64,000 nucleotides of DNA, from NCBI RefSeq assembly GCF_965363235.1, contig NC_134848.1, positions 59,420,181 to 59,484,180 of the forward strand. The letters run 5' to 3'. The notes beneath the pieces are model-generated. The model searched no databases and was not told where the DNA came from. It worked only from the letters and a program-made list of their open reading frames with translations. This document shows, one piece after another, positions 1 through 10,500 of the stretch. A program made the translations under genes and the position numbers. This stretch comes from Mytilus galloprovincialis (Eukaryota > Mollusca > Bivalvia > Mytilida > Mytilidae). Position 1 is the first letter of the stretch. Every line of letters begins with the position of its first letter.

Positions 1-391
1 TGTGGTCTAATGAACTTAAAATATTTTTTTTGCCTTTGACCAATTCACTATGCTGTTGAATATTAATCCTCTCAAAAAAATGTTTGAAGAAATTTTCTTT
101 TTATTTATGAAATCTGAAATGAGAAAAATTTAACACCCCCCCCTTTTTTTTTATTTCACTTCCCCCTTTCCCTTTTCCCAAAACTGATCTCAATTCAAAT
201 TTCTAATGGAGTTTGCAACAATAACTACTCTTTTAAATACATCATAAAATATTAAATGTAAAATAAAGTGCTTGTTATCACTGAATGGTAAAGATTGTTT
301 CAATTTATCAGTTGGTAGTAAAAGTGAATATACATTGTATATTGTATAAAACAATGATTTAAGTTGATTCAAATACTATTCTGGACAAAGA
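1..391. other. AT-rich intergenic sequence, no gene seen
   Basis: This stretch has homopolymer runs and no open frame resembling a known protein. The short frames present are the length expected by chance in AT-rich DNA. Confidence 0.6.
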
Positions 392-1535
392 AAGATAACT
401 CCAATTGAAAATTTCTTGCTATTGTACAATATTGTGCAATTAGATATTTCTTGCTATTGTGCAATACTGTGCAATTGAAAATATTTGCTATTGCACAATA
501 CTGTGCAATTGAAGATTTCTTGCTATTGCGCACTACTGTGCAATTGAAAATTTCTTGCTATTGCACAATACTGTGCAATTGAAGATTTCTTGCTATTGCT
601 GAATACTGTGCAATTGAAAATGTCTTGCTATTGCACAATACTTAATATAATAATTTTGGATCCTGATTTGAACCAACTTGAAAACTGGGCCCATAATCAA
701 AAATCTAAGTATATGTTTAGATTCAGCATATCAAAGAAGCCCAAGAATCCAATTTTTGTTAAAATCAAACTTAGTTTAATTCAAAGAACCCCAATTATTA
801 AATTTTTGATGAAATCAAACAAAGTTTAATTTTGGACCCTGATTTGGACCAACTTGAAAACTTGGCCAATAATCAAAAATCTAAGTACATTTTTAGATTC
901 AGCATATCAAAGAACCCCAAGGATTCAATTTTTGTTAAAATCAAACTAAGTTTAATTTTGGACCCTTTGGACCTTAATGTAGACCAATTTGAACGGGACC
1001 AAAAATTGAGAATCTACATACACAGTAAGATTCTGCATATCAAAGAACCCCAATTATTCAATTTTTGATGAAATCAAACAAAGTTCAAATTTGGACCCTT
1101 TGGGCCCCTTATTGCTAAACTGTTGGGACCAAAACTCCCAAAATCAAACCCAACCTTCCTTTTATGGTCATAAACCTTGTGTTTAAATTTCATTGATTTC
1201 TATTTACTTATACTAAAGTTATGGTGCCTAAACCAAGAATAATGCTTATATGGGCCCCTTTTTGGCCCCTAATTCCTAAACTGTTGGGACCACAACTCCC
1301 AAAATCAATCCCAACCTTCCTTTTGTGGTCATAAACCTTGTGTTAAAATTTCATAGATTTCTATTCACTTTTACTAAAGTTAGAGTGCGAAAACTAAAAG
1401 TATTCGGACGACGACGACACAGAAGACGATGCCAACGTGATACCAATATACGACCAAAAAATTTTCAATTTTTGCGGTTGTATAAAAAAAAAAAATTTCA
1501 ATTTTTGCGGTCGTATAAAAAAATTGTTAACCTAC
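392..1535 (-). repeat. Tandem-module interspersed element with terminal hairpin
   Basis: Three different tandem modules lie side by side. The first (about 392-650) is a unit of about 35 bp that includes the inverted pair TTGCACA-ATAC-TGTGCAA, repeated six to seven times. The second (about 650-1100) is a longer unit built around 'tttggaccctgatttggacc' and 'gcatatcaaagaacccca'. The third (about 1100-1390) is a unit with 'aaactgttgggacca' and 'cataaaccttgtgtt'. A short GAC run follows at about 1408, then a hairpin whose stems read ATACGACC and GGTCGTAT (about 1449-1519). Read on the minus strand the order is hairpin, GTC microsatellite, tandem units. I recognise this as a common mussel repeat. 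The 278-nt open frame inside it is not a credible gene. Confidence 0.7.
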
Positions 1536-3676
1536 TGCTTCCTAGATATGATGTCCATTGTTCATCTGAGAGAAAATTCCTGCATGCGTTAATGTTTGCA
1601 TAGCTTGATCTTTAATTCTACTAAATTTGAAGTGATTCAATAAAAGATAAAAAATTTCTGGACAGACAGACAGGCTGATTCCTTTAAACCCCCAGAATGT
1701 TGTAAGGGGAACAATCATTCCCTCAAAGGAATTGAATTTTAAGTTGATGATAGATTTACAGCAATGTTCCCTGTGGTGTTTCCAGCATCTGAAACGACTC
1801 TGTCAAGAATGCAATAAAATATATTGTCGCTGGGCTTCTAAAATGTCGTATATGACTTTTTTGGCTAAAAATACTTTTTGACACCAATGGTCTAGGCGGG
1901 AGGACATCTTTGGTATTACAAAATAGCATACAGTTAGACCAATCAAAATGTGTGAAATAAGACATATTACAAAATTGTCAATGTCAGTTGTTTGTAAAGT
2001 TTGCTTTCAAATGTTGTATGAAAACTTGAAAATCGTTGGAGAATGGCTTTGGGAAAAAAATAATTGTACATTTCTTTATTTCTGTGAAAATAATCTAAGT
2101 TCTTGGATAATCCAGAAATCTCAACGTTTTTATTTCACTGCTATTTACAAAAATGTTCAAGTTCACATACAACATTTTGGAAGCATGAATTTTGCCAAAA
2201 TTTTCAAAGCCTGTTTGTGAGAAATTTTTTTCTTGAAAAATTTGTAATTTACAACATTTCAGAAGCCCAGTGACATTATCTATTTCGCACAGAAACATCA
2301 TCAAAAACAATTTAGGGATTTGTACAGACGGACAAAGGTAAATCTTAAGGCCCCCTCTTTTAAGACAGGAGCATTATAAAACGTTATAGGTAAATGAAGA
2401 CCTTGTAAAGCTTGGAATGCTGAATGGTTTTTGCTCTTTGTTGAGGCTATGCATTGACCTATTGTTTTTATCTTCTACATTATTTGGTCTCTGTTGGAGT
2501 TGTGTCATTGGCAATCATAGTACCACATCTTCTTTTTTAGATAGAAATTCTTTCAGCATTCAAATTGATAATAGTGTGCTGGTAATTCATAAATAGGAAT
2601 GACAAAAAAAAAACCAGCAGAGTTCAACAGAACATATACACCCTGAACAAATGACTCCTCCAAAAAGAAGACATACAAAAAAGGATATACACATTGTACT
2701 GGAACAAAAATGTTGTGGGGTCAAACCAGTTTCAATGATATTTGCCTTTCTAAACATTGGTCAAAATACAAAAAAAAAACTGCTCAAAGCATTTAAAAAT
2801 CAAAGAAATACAAAAAAAAAATCTGATTTTAATTTACATATAACAATACATTATTTCAACAATTATGAAACATAATAAATTGTACAAATGTATAAATATA
2901 TTAATATCTTCCTAAATGGTAAACCAAGTGAAAATTAAATGAATATATGTTATTTAAACTGATACATATAATACACAAGCCTGACAACTTCCAAAGAAGT
3001 TATTCTAGATAATAAATATTATTTCTAAGTTTCATTCTGGAGTTACTACTAAATACAATAAAAATTCATATATTTTCATTTTCAAAAGACTGATTATTAT
3101 GTTAAAAGCAACATTTTATAAGGAGATTTATGAACTTTCTCAAGAATGATTCCAGTCTTAAAATGTTTTACACAAGAAAACATGTTTCATCTACAAAAGA
3201 CTGGAATCAAATAGGCCAAATTAAGAATTAAGAACAAAGCTTTTGACAAATGCAGCTAAGATAGTCGGGGTACTTTCATCAAATAAAATGATTTAATAAT
3301 CTCTTAAATTATTTTTTTTTTTATACCACTATAATAACTGATAAAATTTTTAATAAAAAAACATTTAGTTAGAAAGTTCACATATAATATGGTATATTTT
3401 TCAAGTCAAGACCACATCTTTTTCTTGATATCCAACTCATGATTTATTTTAATGGAAGGAAACCTTCATACAAATTTGAACAGATAATTAGTTATGAGCT
3501 ATCCTAACAAGAAATACAGTAGTGTAATTTCAGATAGGTTCATACAACAAAAAACATACATTTTGGTTTATGATAGCATTGTTTGCATGTAGCATTTCCT
3601 GAAATTGCAATAATAAATCTCCCATTTTTGTCCATTCAGGGCATTGTGCAACAATCTTAACAATAAATGCACACAA
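1536..3676. other. Intergenic, nothing recognisable
   Basis: AT-rich sequence with scattered poly-A and poly-T runs. No open frame here resembles a protein family, and the frames at 1948-2220 and 2651-2875 are low-complexity and unsupported. About 2340-2530 and 2580-2620 contain weak resemblances to mussel interspersed repeats. Confidence 0.5.
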
Positions 3677-3908
3677 AAATGTATGGGCTATTCCAGAAAA
3701 AAATGTATGGGCTATTCCAGAAAAAAATGTATGGGGGTTGGGGGGTTGGAAGGCACATTGTATTAACAATACATGGGTGATGGGTATCAGAGCAACTTTT
3801 CACACTATAATGCACTATAATACTCAATTACAATTGTCTGGGTGGCGGGTGCTGATAAAAACTGCCTTTCAACCCCCCCCCCCCATACATTTTTTTCTGG
3901 AATAGCCC
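3677..3908. mobile_element. MITE with G/C-run terminal inverted repeats; left end repeated three times
   Basis: The right end (about 3870-3908) reads CCCCCATACATTTTTTTCTGGAATAGCCC and is the reverse complement, in pieces of no more than 20 bases, of the left end (GGGCTATTCCAG, A-run, TGTATGGGGG). At the left the end module 'aaaatgtatgggctattccag' occurs three times in tandem (3677-3740), suggesting slippage or repeated end duplication. The core has no coding potential. Confidence 0.65.
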
Positions 3909-4060
3909 CATGCTATATAATTCATTATTTCACTTTACCTGTAATATAGGGAGAGGAAATTTAGATTGTTTTAAAGTTATGTTATAAAATGATAACATAC
4001 ATGTATGTGCTCAGTTGATACAAAGTTTCACAATCTTGATGCATATTCTGACTCACTATT

Positions 4061-4618
4061 GTCGCCGTCAGCTGAAATTCGTAGCGGTTATCGGTAAAAA
4101 TAATCTAAACTATCAATCGCGTTCACTCGAGATATAGTTTTTCACATTCCATTCATAAATCGCAAAAAGAAAAACCACTACTGACCTACCTTTTAAGTGA
4201 TCACACTGTAATAATCCTGACCTTCACTTTTTCATAGACGATTTTGAATGGTGGAATCAGCCATTGTTTTTACCGGAAGTGTTTCCGTGGAGTTCAATTT
4301 CATAAAATTTGCATAAAGCGCGGGAAACCTTATCACATCAATGAAAGGAACATTTCAGGAAACTGCGTACAGTGACGAATGTCATATGTAAACAAATGAT
4401 CCTCATAGAAACGAAGATGGCGGAATTACAATGGAAAATATTCTGGAAAATGTGAAGGTCAGGATTATTACAGTGTGATCACTTAAAAGGTAGGTCAGTA
4501 GTGGTTTTTCTTTTTGCGATTTATGAATGGAATGTGAAAAACTATATCTCGAGTGAACGCGATTGATAGTTTAGATTATTTTTACCGATAACCGCTACGA
4601 ATTTCAGCTGACGGCGAC
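4061..4618. mobile_element. Foldback element with 167-bp near-perfect inverted arms
   Basis: The left arm 4061-4227 and right arm 4452-4618 are the same length (167 bp) and near-perfect reverse complements, beginning and ending with GTCGCCGTCAGCTGAAATTC and its complement. The 224-bp centre (4228-4451) does not belong to the palindrome. It contains ACCGGAAGTG (ETS-like), GCGCGGGAAA (E2F-like) and AAGATGGCGG (YY1-like), all typical of housekeeping promoters. The ATG in the last motif opens a frame MAELQWKIFWKM that runs into the right arm. It is probably a non-autonomous DNA transposon; family not known to me. Confidence 0.8.
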
Positions 4619-4833
4619 TATAGTTTTGCATATATTGAGTCCAGACAGATTTTAATTAGCCACGAACTCATAAACTCTCCTCAGTAAGATCCCTTGGAAA
4701 TATCTCATTCACATGTTTAATGTATACAGCAACAATTTCTCAGTCTTCATTGGCATCATCCTTAATTACAAATTTGAGACAAAATGTTCTATACATGTAG
4801 GTTTGCAAAATTACAACCCAGCGTTCTGTAAAG

Positions 4834-4964
4834 CAGTGTTCTCCCCAGAGCCTTTTAGCATCATTGATTTTGTGATGCTATATTGATAGAATGTGATACT
4901 ATATTTTCTAGAAACAAGATGGTATGTCATAATTCCCTGGTTACCAAGTTTGAGGATAACACTG
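4834..4964. mobile_element. Short MITE-like element, imperfect termini
   Basis: The ends read CAGTGTTCTCCCCAG at the left and GGATAACACTG at the right, an imperfect inverted repeat around about 110 bp of AT-rich sequence with no coding potential. The ends resemble those of hAT-type non-autonomous elements, but no target-site duplication is clear. Confidence 0.4.
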
Positions 4965-5129
4965 ATTAATCTATAGATATACAATAAGTTAATAAATAGA
5001 TAAGCAAATTACACAAGGCAAGGAGTTTAAAATATCTAAAACAGATTTTTTTTTATACTTTACCATTTATTCTGGTGATAATTCAATTATAATCAGTTTT
5101 TAATGATTGTTAATCAAATTTAAGCACTA

Positions 5130-5698
5130 TTAAGGGGGCTCGCGGGTCTAAATCAATTTCTTTTATTTAAATCTTTCATTTAATATAGGATTTTGCTACA
5201 TTTTTCTATAAATGAACTTTATCTTAAACTTAATAGAAAAATGAAATAAAAAAATGTGGTCACTATTCATTTACGCTAACAATCTGCCTTCGAAAGAAGC
5301 ATACATTTTTGTTAATGTCCTTTTTCTCTGTTGAACTAATAGGAGAAAAACCGGTAATATCGAAATAAAAAAAGAACTAAATTACAGAAATCGCTTAAAT
5401 TTTACAATTATTTAGTTCATGTACAGCTTATTCGAAAATAACAATAAAAAATATAGATCATGGATGAGTTAAAAAAGATATTTCAATTTTAATGCCAAAA
5501 ACATGGCATTTTTGCACCATAGGGAGATAATTTGGAGCTTTTTCAATGATATCTACATTTTAAAGTCCCAACACGAATTGATTTTTTGGAATGATTTTTG
5601 TACCATATGATAAAGTAACAACTACTAAAGGTAATTAATAAAATTTGTAATGAAAAATAAATGTTTGATGAAAATCTAATACCCGTGAGCCTCCTTAA
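5130..5698. mobile_element. MITE, TTAAGG...CCTTAA termini
   Basis: The element is bounded by TTAAGGGGGCTCGCGGGT and ACCCGTGAGCCTCCTTAA, which are near-perfect inverted repeats. Both ends carry TTAA, so a TTAA target-site duplication (as used by piggyBac-type transposases) is possible but unproven. The roughly 530-bp AT-rich interior has no credible coding sequence; the minus-strand frame at 5543-5803 is taken as chance. Confidence 0.65.
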
Positions 5699-7238
5699 GG
5701 TCTTAATTTTGTAAAAGAAAGTTAAATTAGTTGAACAATTTGGCTTTAATTTCTTGGCACAAAACATAATTTCCCCTTTCTTAATGCATCTCCCCAATTC
5801 CATTACATTCCTGGAAATTCTGTTTATAAAACACTTTATGAAAAACTCTGATTAAATAACAATATGGTTTCATAGATCATAATTAATAATTAATTGTTAT
5901 CAATCAAAAATACTTGATGAGAATAGAAATCTCTTTATTAAAAGTATTATATGGTTGTTGTTCTTTTTTTATTTCAATCAACCCAATGTGGTCAGCACTC
6001 TAAATTCTGTTAATACTTAATCATTTCCATCCACAAACGGTGGTTAAAAAAATCTTTTTAACAGTCAGGGATATAACTCTTTAGGGCTATTAGAGAAAAT
6101 ATCTGTCATGTGTTATTACAGATACTTTAATGAGTTGTCTACTCTTTATTCCTTAAATTTTTTAAATCGACAGTAACATATGTTTGTTCTTCGTTAAATA
6201 AATGATAAATTTTCTAATTTTTTAGTGGGCATTTGGAAAATCTTGAAACTTTGTGTAGAAACTAAATACATAATTTTTAACAAATTAAATTAATGAGACA
6301 AGGCTTATAAAAGATACACCTACACGACCTAGCTGTCATAACTTGGCTTAGTTATTAAAGGCATGTAACTTATTATTTGACACACTTGGGAATTACTGGG
6401 AAGCTTGTGCAGAACCTTATTACATGTTCTGATCATAATTTCTTAGAATTAATCAAAATACATTGTGAATCTGTTTCTATTTTTAAATCAACCAATTTTA
6501 TTACAAAGTCAATAAAAAGTATTGACTCCAATTTTAGCATTACTAACTACATTTATGTGAAAAAAGATGTAGATTACTATTTCTATGTGTAATTAAGCTC
6601 ACACCACAAAATTCAAAAATAAATATCTTAGTATATACAAATATGTCTTTCCTGTATGTTTTGTGTGCAAACTTAAAAATATAAATAGTTTAAAATTTCT
6701 TATATATAATTGCATACTATTAAAAATAAAAGTCTACAAACACTTTTTGAATGAAATCTTTAATATAGACTGTATTGAAACTCATGACAATATGTAATAT
6801 TTGTGTTGTTTAACTTACAATCTTTTATTCTTTAAGGCAACAATAGACCTATTTACAAATAAAAAGGCAATATTGGTATTGACACTGTATTGAAAAGTAT
6901 TTAAGTTTATATTTTAGAATAAAATATAAAGTTGTGCAATTTTGAATTGCCCACCCTGAGTACCAATTGTTTTTGAAATATCCTTAAGTAAAATTCTTTG
7001 TTGATATGGTTAGGCAGCCTATATTAGCTGTTTTTCATTTACCTTGTTAACCAACAGCCTAGCTAGATTTTTTCCAGAAAGGGCATACATAACTTAACTA
7101 GTTAGGATATATGGGCTAGTTGTATAGTTGCATGTAAAAAATTGGTTTAGTATAATAATTAACAAATCTATAATAATGACAAAAACCTTACAATCCTTTC
7201 AACATGTTCAAATAAACAAACAAAATTCTTAAATAAAT
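5699..7238. other. Intergenic AT-rich sequence downstream of the carrier gene
   Basis: No open frame of note and no repeat that I recognise. Part of it may be the long 3' untranslated region of the minus-strand carrier gene, but no polyadenylation site can be chosen with confidence because AATAAA-like strings are frequent by composition. Confidence 0.45.
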
Positions 7239-7430
7239 CATTAATCTTTCAGACATAAAACTAAAATTATCATTAATCTTTCAGACATAAAACTAAAATT
7301 ATCATTAATCTTTCAGACATAAAACTAAAATTATCATTAATCTTTCAGACATAAAACTAAAATTATCATTAATCTTTCAGACATAAAACTAAAATTATCA
7401 TTAATCTTTCAGACATAAAACTAAAATTAA
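7239..7430. repeat. 32-bp minisatellite, six copies
   Basis: The unit, beginning 'cattaatctttcagacataa' and ending 'aactaaaattat', repeats with exactly 32-bp spacing from 7239, and copies are almost identical. The array starts 110 bp past the stop codon of the carrier gene, so it probably lies in its 3' untranslated region. Confidence 0.9.
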
Positions 7431-7539
7431 TCCTATCTTTCACATCTTCCACTCTGAAATCACTATCATCATCATCCTCTACAAACAATCATATATTCAC
7501 CCTGAATAAAACATCTAAATAACCTAAAAATCTCTATCA

Positions 7540-10500
7540 TCACCATCTTACATCAGCTTTGAACTCTTCCTTTAAACTAAAACGTTTAACTGATTCATAG
7601 CCAAAAGCAATCATCAAAGAGAATAAACAGCTGGTGGTCATTCTTGCAGAGATTCCCTTGGTCAGTATATTCCATCTCTCCTCTCGCCATAAAATCTTTA
7701 ATGTTTCATTATAACTCTCACCAAGTACCTGGAAAATACAGTTTAAATTAGTCTGATGGTTCACTTGTTTTCTAGAAGCATACATAGTGTTGACAAATAC
7801 ATTTTGTACCAATATGTAAAAAACAGAATATGCTTACCCTTCTGGAGCACCTGATATAACTCGAGTTTTTGGTGGGGTGCTTAATCTTTAGTTTTCTATG
7901 TTCTTATGTTGTACTGTTATACCACTGTCCCAGGTTAGGGGAGGGTTGGGATCCCGCTAGCATGTTTAACCCCGCCACATTATTTATGTATGTGCCTGTC
8001 CCAAGTCAGGAGCCTGTAATTCAGTGATTGTCGTTTGATTATGTGTTACATATTTTTTTTCTTTCATTTTTTTATATAAATAAGGCCATTAGTTTTCTCG
8101 TTTGAATTGTTTTACATAGTCTTATCAGGCCTTTTATAGCTGACTATGCGGTATGGGCTTTGCACATTGTTGAAGGCTGTACAGTGACCTATAGTTGTTA
8201 ATGTCTGTGTCATTTTGGTCTCTTGTGGACAGTTGTCTCATTGGCAATCATACCACATCTCCTTTTTTTATATAATATTCTTCTTAATGTCTAATAGGTA
8301 AGGTTTTTCAAAAGAGGAACAATGAGTTCAGCATGAATATAGTCCCAGGTTAGTGGAGGATTGAGTACAAACAAAAACATGTTAACCCCTCTCATTTCCA
8401 CATTCAGTATGTACCTGTCCCACATCAGGACCCTGTAATTCAATGGTTGCCATTAGTTGCTGTCGTTATATTTTTTTCCATTATTGTTTTGTAATAAATC
8501 AGGCTTTTTCCTTTGAAATGTTTCACATTTGGGCATGTCAGGCTTTTTATAGCTGACTATACAGTATGGGTATTGATCATTGTTGAAGGCTGTATGATGA
8601 CCTATCATTGCTAAAATCTATGTATTTGGATTCTCTTGAGGATAGTTGTCATATTGACAATCATACCTCTGTCATCTCCTTATTTTATATGGTACCTTTT
8701 AAGTCAAAATGGGACTTTGTTTTGAAAATTTGAAGCAGGGGTTCCAAATATCAAGTCTAATCTACTGTAAATTCAGAATGTGTGCACTTATTATTGCGAT
8801 TTTGTCATTTTAGACTAACATGCCATTTTAAAATTTGCGATATTGAGAAAATTCCTGTTTAATTCATATAGAAAATTTCTAAATGGGAGTTAAAATTATT
8901 GTGATTTTAACCCTGTCACATTTTTGTAATAATAAAAATGTTCATCACAATAATTTCTGAATTTACATTATCTCCTCTAAGTACATGTTATGATGTATAT
9001 TCACTCAATAAAATAAAATCATTGAAAAACGAAATTTTGTATGTCATATCCTGTCACTTGTAACATATCTTATCCCCATATTTAAACATCATAATGAATC
9101 AATTGAAGAAAAGTTTCTTTTATTTTTTCCCCAATAAATAAACATTTGTCGAATTTGAATTTTCTTTTTCAAGAATGTTAGAGTTATTTCCACTTACAGG
9201 TCTCCAAACTTTCTTTTAAATTTATACTAGATTTTCAACTTAAAAATGAAAGATGGTTTGAGCCTCTCGATTTATTAACTATTTATGTTATTATCTCCCA
9301 TGTAAAAAGTAAAATCACAACAAGAGTGCACACACTGAAATGTCTCGCCTTCTTTACTAATCATTGATATTATGTTGAAAGTCCTAAGTATAAAGCTTTA
9401 TTACAACTGTCACATAAACTTAACATTAACCAAGATAGCTAAACAAAGACCAATGAACCATGAAAATGAGGTCAAGGTCAGATGAACCATGCCAGACAGA
9501 CATGTACAGCTAACAAAGCTTCCATACAACAAATATAGTTGACCTATTACTTATAGTTTAAGAAAAATAGACCAAAACACAAAAACTTAACACTGTGCAA
9601 TGAACCGTGCAATTGAGGTCATGGTCAAATAAACCTGCGGGACTGACATATAGATCATAATATATTTCCATACACCAAATATAGCTGACCTTTGGCATAT
9701 AATATTAGATAAAAAGACCAAAACTTAAAAACTTAACTTTGACCACTGAACCATGAAAATGAGGTCAAGGTCACATGACATCTGCCCACTAGACATGCAC
9801 ACCTTACAATCATTCCATACAACAAATATAGTAGACCTATTGCATAAAGTATGAGAAAAACAGACCAAAACACAAAAACTTAACTATAACCACTGAACCA
9901 TGAAAATGAGGTCAAGGTCAGATGACACCTGCCAGTTGGACATGTACACCTTCCAGTCCTTCCATACACCAAATATACTAGCCCTATTGCTTATAGTATC
10001 TGAGATATGGACTTGACCACCAAAACTTAACCTTGTTCACTGATCCATGAAATGAGGTCGAGGTCAAGTGAAAACTGTCTGACGGGCATGAGGACCTTGC
10101 AAGGTACGCACATACCAAATATAGTTATCCTATTACTTATAATAAGAGAGAATTCAACATTACAAAAATTCTGAACTTTTTTTTCAAGTGGTCACTGAAC
10201 CATGAAAATGAGGTCAAGGACATTGGACATGTGACTGACGGAAACTTCGTAACATGAGGCATCTATATACAAAGTATGAAGCATCCAGGTCTTTCACCTT
10301 CTAAAATATAAACCTTTTAAGAAGTTAGCTAACGCCGCCGCCGTAGCCGCCGCCGTAGCCGCCGCCGCCGCCGTAGCCGCCGCCGCCGGATCACTATCCC
10401 TATGTCGAGCTTTCTGCAACAAAAGTTGCAGGCTCGACAAAAATACTGAACTTAGAGGAAAATCAAATCGGAAAGTCCATAATCACGTGGCAAAATCAAA

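Noticed and set aside
7239-7430. CRISPR-like array
   Set aside because: The 32-bp units are directly adjacent with no unique spacers, and the window is clearly eukaryotic.
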